Assembly (NCBI RefSeq): GCF_026107645.2 | Contig: NZ_JAPCHV010000002.1 | Coordinates: 1-64,000 of the forward strand | DNA from: Flavobacterium sp. MFBS3-15 | GTDB taxonomy: Bacteria > Bacteroidota > Bacteroidia > Flavobacteriales > Flavobacteriaceae | Length of the DNA stretch: 64,000 nucleotides | Direction of reading: 5' to 3' | Shown here: positions 13,181 through 21,120 of the stretch, one piece after another | Layout of the letters: each line of letters starts with the position of its first letter | Position numbering within the stretch: position 1 is the first letter of the stretch | The notes under the pieces: generated by a model | Told to the model about the DNA's origin: nothing | What the model saw: only the letters and a program-made list of their open reading frames with translations | Databases searched by the model: none | Program-made: the position numbers and the translations under genes

Positions 13181-14272
13181 TTAATCAGTTGGTTGTTGGT
13201 TTATTCCGGTTAGTTTCAGTTCGGAGCTTTTATCCATAATGATGGTTTGGGTTGGGTAGGCAAAATCGATGCTTTCCTTTTCGAATGCGGCAAAAATGTC
13301 GAGGTAAACCGCCTGCTGGTTGTCCATGTAGGTGTTATAATCAGGGTCGGTTACATAATACACAAACTCGAAATTGAGGCTTGAATCGCCATAACCTGAA
13401 AAGTGCCCCCTGTCAAACTGAAGCTGTGGCTTACTTTCTATTATTTCTTTAACCATTCCGGGTATCTTAGCCAATTGACTGTGAGTGGTTTGGTAGGTTA
13501 CCCCCAGTGAAAACACAATCCTCCGTCTTTCCATGCGCTTGTAGTTGCGCAGCCTGGAGTTGGTAAGGTCGGTATTGGAACATATTAGCTGCTCACCGCT
13601 AAGGGTACGTATTCTTGTAGTCTTGATACCGATATATTCAATGATTCCATTGTCATTGTTGAGGGTAACAAAGTCCCCTATTTCAAACGGCCGGTCAAAA
13701 AAGATGACGAAATAGCTGAAGAGATCGCCCAGTACTGCCTGCGCCGCCAGCGCTATTGCGATACCACCAACTCCCAACCCGGCAATGAGTGTGGTTACAT
13801 TATAGCCAAGATTATCGATAAGGAAGATGATTCCGCACATCCAAATGATGATATTGATGATAGCAATCAGGCCACCGGCCTGTTTTAGCTTGCTTTCACT
13901 GTCTTCGCCATGGTCTATGAAGGAATACACGAACTTTTTGAAAGCTGCGCTTATGATTTTGAGTACAAAAAAGGTAATGCTGACCAGGTAGGCAATGTGG
14001 ATGATCTTGTCTGCTGTAGGATTGAATTTAAGTGTAAGCAGCGAAAAATAGACAGCACTGATGTAAAGCATTGGCAACACTGATTTTTCAATGATCTCCA
14101 GAATGAAATTATCCCAGGTAGTTACTGTCCTGAGTGCCCATTTTTTGAGCCTTTTTATGACATAAAATTTAACTATTTTAAGAAGTATAATGGCCGCAGC
14201 AATAATCCCTGCCGCTATAATCCATTGTAAAACAGTATTGTTTAGAAATGTTGTTTGTAAAATGTTGTCCAT
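13181..14272 (-). CDS. MscS-family mechanosensitive ion channel
   Basis: 363 aa. Four predicted membrane segments (about 15-35, 65-85, 90-115, 135-160), then the pore-lining TM3 of MscS (IAGLGVGGIAIALAAQAVLGDLF). The beta domain follows (FDRPFEIGDFVTLNNDNGIIEYIGIKTTRIRT) and a C-terminal mixed alpha/beta domain. It opens under membrane tension to release solutes in hypo-osmotic shock. Single gene; the downstream trehalose genes suggest an osmotic theme in this part of the window. Confidence 0.92.
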   Translation of the reverse strand: MDNILQTTFLNNTVLQWIIAAGIIAAAIILLKIVKFYVIKRLKKWALRTVTTWDNFILEIIEKSVLPMLYISAVYFSLLTLKFNPTADKIIHIAYLVSITFFVLKIISAAFKKFVYSFIDHGEDSESKLKQAGGLIAIINIIIWMCGIIFLIDNLGYNVTTLIAGLGVGGIAIALAAQAVLGDLFSYFVIFFDRPFEIGDFVTLNNDNGIIEYIGIKTTRIRTLSGEQLICSNTDLTNSRLRNYKRMERRRIVFSLGVTYQTTHSQLAKIPGMVKEIIESKPQLQFDRGHFSGYGDSSLNFEFVYYVTDPDYNTYMDNQQAVYLDIFAAFEKESIDFAYPTQTIIMDKSSELKLTGINQQPTD

Positions 14273-14616
14273 GCTTAATTTTCCTTAAATGAAAGCACTC
14301 AGAAGGAAAGAAGGTATTTAAAACGAAGTAAACTTATCTTTGGCTGTGGGGTTTAGGATGAGAAAATTTCATAAACCAAAGATGCAGCAATAACGAATTA
14401 TGTACACTCCCATTACATCCTGAATGTGTGCTGATAATCTGTATTTTCAAAAATAGTCATTCAAAAGACCGTATCCAAGCCATCCCTGAAAAAAGCCTTA
14501 TTTTTAAGACTATTTAACCATTTCGAAACATTGTAATACCATGGAGTTTTAATTGCAGGACTTTGGAAAACGGGTGCGGGGCAATGTAAATTTTATGAAT
14601 ATTAGTTTGCCGGATT
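14273..14616. other. Intergenic stretch, nothing recognised
   Basis: 344 bp between two minus-strand genes. No ORF, tRNA-like arm or clear inverted repeat was seen. The part near 14273 presumably carries the MscS promoter. Confidence 0.5.
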
Positions 14617-16416
14617 TTACCTTAAAGCATCGCGTACAGATTCCTCTTCTGTTATGAATGACAGATTAATAGCGGTTTCAATCAAAGCCAGGTGCGAATA
14701 GGCTTGTGGGAAATTACCCAATAGCCTCTTAGTCTCAAAATCAATATCTTCACTGAAGAGGCCCAGGTGGTTGCTGTATGAGAGCAGCTGTGCAAACAGG
14801 GTTTCTGCTTTTTTCTTTTCCCCGATTTTAAACAGGCTGTTGATGAACCAAAAAGTACAAATTGTAAATGAAGAAGTAGGCAGGCCAAAGTCGTCCTTGT
14901 TCTTATATCGGTACAGCAGGCCATTGTGGCTCAGTTCTTTATCTATTGCTTTGACGGTCAAAACATATCGTGGATCCATAGCTTCGATAAATCCATAGTT
15001 TTCCATTAACAGGACTGACGCATCAAGGTCGGATGAACCATACGATTGGGTAAAGGCTTGTACTTCCTCATTCCATGCATTTTCTAATATATCTTCACGG
15101 ATGGCCTTAGCTATAGTCTCCCATTTGTCAGCTTTGTTGTTTTTGCCAAAGATGCGGGCTACTTTTATGGCCCTGTCTATGGCCGTCCAGCACAACACTT
15201 TTGAAAATGTGAAATGGCGCTCTTCGGTACGGAACTCCCAAATTCCCTTATCGGGCTCCTGCCAATGGCGCTCTACCACCCATACAATACCTTTTGTGAT
15301 GTTCCATAGCTCTTCTCCGTTTTCGATATCATTGCTAAAATGTGTTAGCTGTTGGTAAATAACGTCCATCAGGATGCCATAAATGTCGTTTTGGCGTTGA
15401 GAATAGGCTGCGTTTCCAATGCGTACAGGTTTAGAACCCATATATCCTGATAAATGATCCAGTGTTTCTTCTGTAAGCTGCTTTTCACCATTAATGCCAT
15501 ACATGATCTGGAGTTTTTCATCTTTATCAGGCACCAGGTTGATAATGAAGCGAAGGTAGTCTTTCGCCATTTCATTGTGTCCAAGTTCATGTACTACTTT
15601 CACAACCATTGAGGCATCGCGTATCCAGCAGAAACGATAGTCCCAGTTACGTACCTCTCCAATTGTTTCCGGCAGCGAAGTTGTAGCTGCTGCCAGCACA
15701 GCGCCAGTTTTTTCATAGCACAATAGCTTTAATGTAATGGCGCTACGGGCTATCTGTGAATTATATTTCCTATATGATGTGGTTCGGTCACTCCAGTCGA
15801 GCCAATAGGTTTTAGTGCGTTCATATTCCAGTCTCACTTTATGGAGGCTAGGCAGAAATATTTTTTCATTATACCCCAAAACGATAAAGCTGTCATCTTC
15901 GAGCAGTATTTCTTCACCTTTCTTAATGGCCTCCTTAGACAAACCGGTGTAGAGAAACAATGAGTCAAATTTTGTAGTATTTGTAACACTTACTATAAAT
16001 TCATTCTTTACATAACTTTGTGTTTCATCCTGGGCGTACTCAAGCTTTGGGTCATAATGGATGCTGAAGCGGGGATGGCCTGAAATTTTCCTGATATACC
16101 TGATGATTTCGGGAGGGGAGTGGTATTTGCCATTGTCTTTGCGGTAACGGGGCATAAAGTCTATTACTTCGAAAGCGTTCCTGCCATTATTAAAAGTAGT
16201 AGACATAATAGCAGTATTGTCAAGATATTGTTGGTTTATCACATAATCGTCAGCTACAATTATGTTAAAACGACCGCCTTTTTTTTCGTCAAGTATGCTT
16301 GCAAAAATGGAGGGAGAATCAAATTCAGGGAGGCAGCACCAATCAATAGATCCTTTGTCAGATATTAATGCCGCGCTTCGGCAATTGCCTATTATGCCGT
16401 AATTCAAATTAATCAT
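14617..16416 (-). CDS. GH15 glucoamylase/trehalase-like glycosidase
   Basis: 599 aa from the ATG at 16416 (MINLNYGIIGNCRSAALIS). The frame can extend to 16509 but that would overlap the divergent otsAB start. An N-terminal beta-sandwich (IGNCRSAALISDKGSIDWCCLPEFDSPS) is followed by an (alpha/alpha)6 barrel (NWDYRFCWIRDASM, QNDIYGILMD, DKGIWEFR). It has no signal peptide, so it is cytoplasmic and acts on internal alpha-glucans or trehalose. Divergent from the trehalose synthesis gene, which suggests trehalose or maltosaccharide turnover. Confidence 0.88.
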   Translation of the reverse strand: MINLNYGIIGNCRSAALISDKGSIDWCCLPEFDSPSIFASILDEKKGGRFNIIVADDYVINQQYLDNTAIMSTTFNNGRNAFEVIDFMPRYRKDNGKYHSPPEIIRYIRKISGHPRFSIHYDPKLEYAQDETQSYVKNEFIVSVTNTTKFDSLFLYTGLSKEAIKKGEEILLEDDSFIVLGYNEKIFLPSLHKVRLEYERTKTYWLDWSDRTTSYRKYNSQIARSAITLKLLCYEKTGAVLAAATTSLPETIGEVRNWDYRFCWIRDASMVVKVVHELGHNEMAKDYLRFIINLVPDKDEKLQIMYGINGEKQLTEETLDHLSGYMGSKPVRIGNAAYSQRQNDIYGILMDVIYQQLTHFSNDIENGEELWNITKGIVWVVERHWQEPDKGIWEFRTEERHFTFSKVLCWTAIDRAIKVARIFGKNNKADKWETIAKAIREDILENAWNEEVQAFTQSYGSSDLDASVLLMENYGFIEAMDPRYVLTVKAIDKELSHNGLLYRYKNKDDFGLPTSSFTICTFWFINSLFKIGEKKKAETLFAQLLSYSNHLGLFSEDIDFETKRLLGNFPQAYSHLALIETAINLSFITEEESVRDALR

Positions 16417-16496
16417 AAAGTCCTGTTTTGGATAGGTTTTGGCTTCTATTTTTTTTAAATTTACAAAAAGCATCTTACTAATCCAAAACACTTTTG

Positions 16497-18704
16497 ATGA
16501 ATAAAACAATAATAGTATCTAACAGATTGCCTATTGACCTACAATTAAACAACAACGAATTGCAAGTAAAAGCCAGTGTGGGCGGGCTTGCCACAGGGAT
16601 GAAGTCAGTACATGCCGAAGGTAACGGCATATGGATAGGCTGGGCCGGGCTTACTGAAGAACAAATTGGCCCTGGGCTTGCTGAAAGTGTAGATTCCGCA
16701 TTGTCTAATGAAAAGTGTGTACGCGTTCCGTTAACGGCACAGGACATTGAAAACTATTATTATGGATTTAGTAATAAAGCCTTATGGCCTTTGTTTCATT
16801 ATTTTCAGGCGTATACCGAATTTGAGCTGGCAGATTGGGAGTCATATCGTGAGGTGAATCAAAAATTTGCGGATGTTGTACTACGGCATGCCAATGAGGG
16901 AGACACGGTTTGGGTGCACGACTATCAGTTGCTATTGCTGCCGAAGCTTCTTCGCGAAAAAAGGCCTGACCTTATTGTTGGCTTTTTCCTCCATATACCT
17001 TTTCCCTCCTACGAACTTTTCAGGACCTGCCCGTGGCGGGATGAATTGCTTCACGGTATGCTGGGAGCTGATTTAATAGGTTTTCATACTTATGATTATG
17101 TACGCCATTTCCTTTCATCGGCCAGCAGGCTGGCCGGCCTTGAAATACGGATTAATGAAATAACCTACGGAGAGAGGGTCATAAAGGCCGATTTTTTCCC
17201 GATGGGAATAGATTATAACCGCTTTCAGGAGGCCGCTAATCGACATTATTCACGTAAAGGAGAGTCAAAATCCGATTTGATGCGCAGTATTGAGCAGCAC
17301 CATTCCTTTAATAATGATGCCCGGCTGGTGCTGTCCATTGACCGTATGGATTATACCAAAGGCATTCCTAACCGCATATTGGCGTTTGAGTATTTTCTCA
17401 ATAAGTATCCCAAGTATAAAGAAAAGGTACGCCTTGTAATGCTTGCGGTGCCTTCAAGGGAAAACGTACCACAGTATCAAAAGCTAAAACGGGAAACAGA
17501 TGAGCTTGTAGGCAGGATAAATGGTAAATTTGCCACGGTTAACTGGACTCCTATTTGGTATTTTTACCGTTCGATGCCGTTTGAAAACCTGATCGACTTG
17601 TATGTGAGTTCTCATGTCGCGATGATTACACCCATTCGCGATGGAATGAACCTTGTGGCTAAAGAATATGTGGCTACAAGAACTGAAGGCACAGGAGTAC
17701 TGATATTGAGTGAAATGGCGGGGGCAGCGAAAGAAATGCACGATGCATTATTGGTAAATCCCAATAATTTTGAACAAATTGCGAATACACTCAACTATGC
17801 GCTGGAAATGCCTGCTGAAGAGCAAAAATTGAGACTTAAGTCGTTACAGGAACGTTTGTCGCGATACAATGTAGAACGTTGGGCCGATGCATTCCTGACA
17901 TCGCTGGGAACAATAAAAGAGCATGTGCAGCCGTCATTGTCGGTCAAACTGGAGCAAAGCCATGCTGAGGCTATGAAGAAACAGTTCAATTCGGCTAAAA
18001 AAAGGTTGTTGCTGCTGGATTACGATGGTACTCTGGTTGGCTTTAAAAATCATCCTTCTGAAGCTATACCTGATGAGGAACTGTATTCTTTGCTTGACAC
18101 ATTTGCCGCTGATCCGGATACAGACCTTGTAATAATAAGTGGCAGGGATCGTAACACGATTAATACCTGGTTTGGCGGTAAAGATTATACATTGGTTACG
18201 GATCATGGTGTCTGGCTTCGAAGAAAAGGCAAAGAATGGGCAAGCCTTGAGCGGCTTAACAGTGAATGGAAAGAAAGTGTAAGGCCTATAATGGAGAGTT
18301 TTGCAGACAATACCCCGGGTACTTTTGTAGAAGAAAAAGACTTTTCACTGGCATGGCACTACAGGCGTGCGGATGCCGACCTGGCCGCATTCAGGACAAT
18401 GGAGATTAAGCATGTGCTTACCGGATTGCTTGGAAACAATTCACTGTCTGTTCTGGAAGGAAATAAGGTAATCGAAGTAAAGAGCAGTAACATTAATAAG
18501 GGCCGGGCTACTGCCAGGCTTTTAGCTGATATAGGCTACGACTTTATTTTTGCCATTGGAGACGACTGGACAGATGAGTATATGTTTGAGGAGTTGCCAA
18601 CTAATGCATGGACGATTAAGGTGGGCAGCAAGAAGACAGCTGCGAAATATTTTATAAAGGAAACGGATGAGGTGAGGGTGATACTTGCAAACCTAACTAA
18701 ATAA
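16497..18704 (+). CDS. otsAB: Bifunctional trehalose-6-phosphate synthase/phosphatase
   Basis: 735 aa from the ATG at 16497 (MNKTIIVSNRLPIDL). Residues 1 to about 470 are a GT20 synthase (IVSNRLP, HDYQLLLLP, FFLHIPFPS, RMDYTKGI, RDGMNLVAKEY). From about 500 comes a HAD phosphatase of the OtsB type (LLLLDYDGTLVGF with Asp508 as the expected nucleophile, IISGRD, GDDWTDEYMF). The fusion makes trehalose from UDP-glucose and glucose-6-phosphate. It shares an 80-bp divergent promoter region with the GH15 gene. Confidence 0.95.
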   Translation: MNKTIIVSNRLPIDLQLNNNELQVKASVGGLATGMKSVHAEGNGIWIGWAGLTEEQIGPGLAESVDSALSNEKCVRVPLTAQDIENYYYGFSNKALWPLFHYFQAYTEFELADWESYREVNQKFADVVLRHANEGDTVWVHDYQLLLLPKLLREKRPDLIVGFFLHIPFPSYELFRTCPWRDELLHGMLGADLIGFHTYDYVRHFLSSASRLAGLEIRINEITYGERVIKADFFPMGIDYNRFQEAANRHYSRKGESKSDLMRSIEQHHSFNNDARLVLSIDRMDYTKGIPNRILAFEYFLNKYPKYKEKVRLVMLAVPSRENVPQYQKLKRETDELVGRINGKFATVNWTPIWYFYRSMPFENLIDLYVSSHVAMITPIRDGMNLVAKEYVATRTEGTGVLILSEMAGAAKEMHDALLVNPNNFEQIANTLNYALEMPAEEQKLRLKSLQERLSRYNVERWADAFLTSLGTIKEHVQPSLSVKLEQSHAEAMKKQFNSAKKRLLLLDYDGTLVGFKNHPSEAIPDEELYSLLDTFAADPDTDLVIISGRDRNTINTWFGGKDYTLVTDHGVWLRRKGKEWASLERLNSEWKESVRPIMESFADNTPGTFVEEKDFSLAWHYRRADADLAAFRTMEIKHVLTGLLGNNSLSVLEGNKVIEVKSSNINKGRATARLLADIGYDFIFAIGDDWTDEYMFEELPTNAWTIKVGSKKTAAKYFIKETDEVRVILANLTK

Positions 18705-18775
18705 AGCCGAAAAACCTGTACGGTTTTTATTTAATACGCTTGCTTAATCCTAAGCTGATGCCTAAATTTGCGGAT

Positions 18776-19957
18776 ATGGCAAAACTTATCAACCTCAAAA
18801 TTTTCGCACATTTTTTCCAATCCTCATCCGCTGGGGGAATTTTACTGCTTATATGTGTCGCGATTTCCCTGACGATAGCCAATACCGGCCTCGCAGACGG
18901 TTTTAACAATCTGCTTACTTCGGAAATTGGTTACGATAGCGCAAACCTGCATTTGCGCTATCCTGTTATTTTGTGGATAAACGATGGCCTCATGGCTATC
19001 TTTTTCCTGCTTGTAGGCCTCGAAATAAAAAGGGAAATAGTAGAAGGGGAGCTGTCTTCTATCCGGCACGCATCATTGCCGGTGCTTGCTGCTATAGGCG
19101 GTGTAGTAGTACCGGCACTTATATATTATGCATTCAATACAGGCCTGCCTTCTTCAAAAGGCTGGGGGATACCTATGGCCACCGATATTGCTTTTGCCCT
19201 GGGTATAGTTTCCTTACTTGGCAATAAAGTGCCTTCCGGACTAAAAATATTTCTGGCAGCCCTTGCCATTGTAGATGACCTGATGGCCATACTTGTCATT
19301 GCAATATTCTATTCTTCAGAGCTTCACCTAAGTTATCTTGGATATGCCGGAGGTGTATTTGCTTTGTTGGTGGTCTTTAACAGGACAGGAGTGAAAAACA
19401 TTTTTTTCTACATTATCCCTGGTATCATTATGTGGTATCTTATTCACCATTCCGGCATACACGCAACTATTGCAGGTGTTCTTACAGCCATTACGCTTCC
19501 TACAAATGATACCGATGAAGATTCGCCTCTTGAAAAGCTCGAACACGCCCTTACAAGGCCTGTAAACTTTTTGATCATGCCGCTGTTTGCAATTGCCAAT
19601 ACCAATATCACTTTTGAGTCGGGAATGGTAGACGGACTTGCAGGCAATCTGGGACTTGGAATCCTTTTGGGGCTTTTTCTTGGGAAGCCTGTCGGCATTT
19701 TTCTTATGTCATGGCTTTCGGTTAAAGTAAAGGTCTCCGAACTTCCTGAGAATACCAGATGGCCTCATGTACTTGGAGTAGGAATACTTGGCGGTATCGG
19801 TTTTACAATGTCTATATTCATAGCGTTGCTTTCTTTTAGCGATCCTTTTAGGCAAACAGAGGCTAAATTTGCGATCCTTGTAGCATCGGTGCTTTCCGGT
19901 ATAGCAGGTTTCATGCTTTTAAGCCTTTATAATAAAAGAAAAAAGAACAAAGCATAA
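18776..19957 (+). CDS. nhaA: Na+/H+ antiporter NhaA
   Basis: 393 aa from the ATG at 18776 (MAKLINLKIFAHFFQSSSAGG); an in-frame ATG at 18758 is also possible. Typical NhaA segments: VGLEIKREIVEGELSS, PMATDIAFALGIVSLLG and ALAIVDDLMAILVIA, the last with the paired aspartates that bind Na+ or H+. About 12 membrane segments and a basic C-terminus. It exchanges sodium for protons in the inner membrane. 71 bp after otsAB, same strand, possibly a shared salt/osmotic response. Confidence 0.95.
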   Translation: MAKLINLKIFAHFFQSSSAGGILLLICVAISLTIANTGLADGFNNLLTSEIGYDSANLHLRYPVILWINDGLMAIFFLLVGLEIKREIVEGELSSIRHASLPVLAAIGGVVVPALIYYAFNTGLPSSKGWGIPMATDIAFALGIVSLLGNKVPSGLKIFLAALAIVDDLMAILVIAIFYSSELHLSYLGYAGGVFALLVVFNRTGVKNIFFYIIPGIIMWYLIHHSGIHATIAGVLTAITLPTNDTDEDSPLEKLEHALTRPVNFLIMPLFAIANTNITFESGMVDGLAGNLGLGILLGLFLGKPVGIFLMSWLSVKVKVSELPENTRWPHVLGVGILGGIGFTMSIFIALLSFSDPFRQTEAKFAILVASVLSGIAGFMLLSLYNKRKKNKA

Positions 19958-19982
19958 TATAATTCTGATAATCAGTCTTATA

Positions 19983-20010
19983 AGTCCGGTTTCTGAGAAG
20001 CTTCCGGACT
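19983..20010. terminator. Hairpin between convergent genes
   Basis: AGTCCGG and CCGGACT form a perfect 7-bp stem between nhaA and the convergent esterase gene. The T-run is weak on both sides. Confidence 0.5.
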
Positions 20011-20016
20011 AAAAAT

Positions 20017-20895
20017 CTATGGGATTATTTTTCTGGTTTTGAGCCAGGAAATGCAATCCAGCGTCCAAAATTTGCTTGTTCCTTCAACACCAAGCCCAAA
20101 TCCGTGCTTTCCTTTCTCATATATATGCAGCTCAGCAGCTACGTTGTTTTTTTTCAGAGCCAAAAAATAATTAATGCTGTTTTCAACAGGTACCGAAAGA
20201 TCGTCTGATGCATGAACGAGGAATGTGGGGGGAGTTTCTGTACTGACTTGTGATTCATTGGAATGTTTTGCAACCAGTTCAGCTGAAGGGCTGGCTCCTA
20301 ACAAATTTTTTCTTGATCCTTGGTGGGTAATGTCATCCCTCATGGAAATCACCGGGTAGATTAGCAATGCAAAATCAGGGCGCGCGTTTATGTTTAGATC
20401 TTCAGAATATACAATTTCATTGTATCTAGTGCATAATGTTGCAGCCAAATGCCCTCCGGCAGAAAACCCCAGTACTCCAATGTTATTTGGGTCAATACCC
20501 CATTTCGAGGCATTTTGCCTGATTAACCGCATAGCTTTTTGCGCATCCTGCAACGGACCTGTTTCCTTGTTTGTCATGATACGCTCATCGAATAGCCTGT
20601 ATTTTAGCACAAAAGCTGTTATACGCTGCGTATTCAACCATTCTGCAACTTTTTTGCCTTCCTTATCTATAGAAAGATGTGCATATCCGCCACCCGGAAA
20701 AATAAGTACAGCTGTGCCGTTGGATTTAATCTTTTTAGGACTGTAAACAGTCAGGGTTGGAATTGTCACCTTACTGATTTTTTGCAATATACCATCTTTA
20801 AATGTTGCATCTTCATTATAATTTGAAGCAGCGATTGCACCAGGTATGGGATCAACCCATATTGAAATTATTTCCTCTTGTGCCTTTAATTTCAA
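20017..20895 (-). CDS. Alpha/beta hydrolase (BD-FAE-like esterase)
   Basis: About 290 aa. Oxyanion motif FPGGGYAHLS, nucleophile elbow GFSAGGHLA (Ser), Asp in HASDDLSVPVE and His near the end (KGKHGFGLG): the catalytic triad of carbohydrate esterases such as acetyl xylan esterase. Odd start: the listed start is TTG. The frame stays open upstream through a hydrophobic stretch (HALLFLHLVLGLKLKAQ) that looks like a signal peptide but has no in-frame ATG. An ATG at 20938 is one frame off, so a single-base shift may have broken the secretion signal. Confidence 0.85.
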   Translation of the reverse strand: MKLKAQEEIISIWVDPIPGAIAASNYNEDATFKDGILQKISKVTIPTLTVYSPKKIKSNGTAVLIFPGGGYAHLSIDKEGKKVAEWLNTQRITAFVLKYRLFDERIMTNKETGPLQDAQKAMRLIRQNASKWGIDPNNIGVLGFSAGGHLAATLCTRYNEIVYSEDLNINARPDFALLIYPVISMRDDITHQGSRKNLLGASPSAELVAKHSNESQVSTETPPTFLVHASDDLSVPVENSINYFLALKKNNVAAELHIYEKGKHGFGLGVEGTSKFWTLDCISWLKTRKIIP

Positions 20896-20980
20896 ACCTA
20901 GTACAAGGTGAAGGAATAGTAAAGCATGTCTTATCCATAATGCTTAATTTTCAGATAATTATAAATTAAAGACAGAAATT

Positions 20981-21115
20981 ATGGCAGAAATTAAAATTGA
21001 AAAGAAAAAACCTCAATTAACTGCATTATGGGTTTATAACTTCACTACTTTTAACAATTTTTTAACAATGTGTGAAAATTTGGAAGCAAGTCGAATTCAC
21101 TTGTTATATTTGTAA
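20981..21115 (+). pseudogene. N-terminal fragment of a MAEIKIEKKKP-type protein
   Basis: 44-codon frame beginning MAEIKIEKKKPQLTALW. The first 11 residues look like the start of a small membrane protein family I associate with Bacteroidota; the rest is unlike it and has no membrane segment. Probably a decayed fragment. It runs into the promoter of the next gene. Confidence 0.35.
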
Positions 21116-21120
21116 AATCT
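21100..21120 (+). promoter_or_regulatory. Promoter of the hybrid sensor gene
   Basis: -7 box TATATTTG at 21105-21112, only 8 bp before the ATG at 21121. The mRNA would have almost no leader if translation starts there; the second ATG at 21133 is an alternative. Confidence 0.5.
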
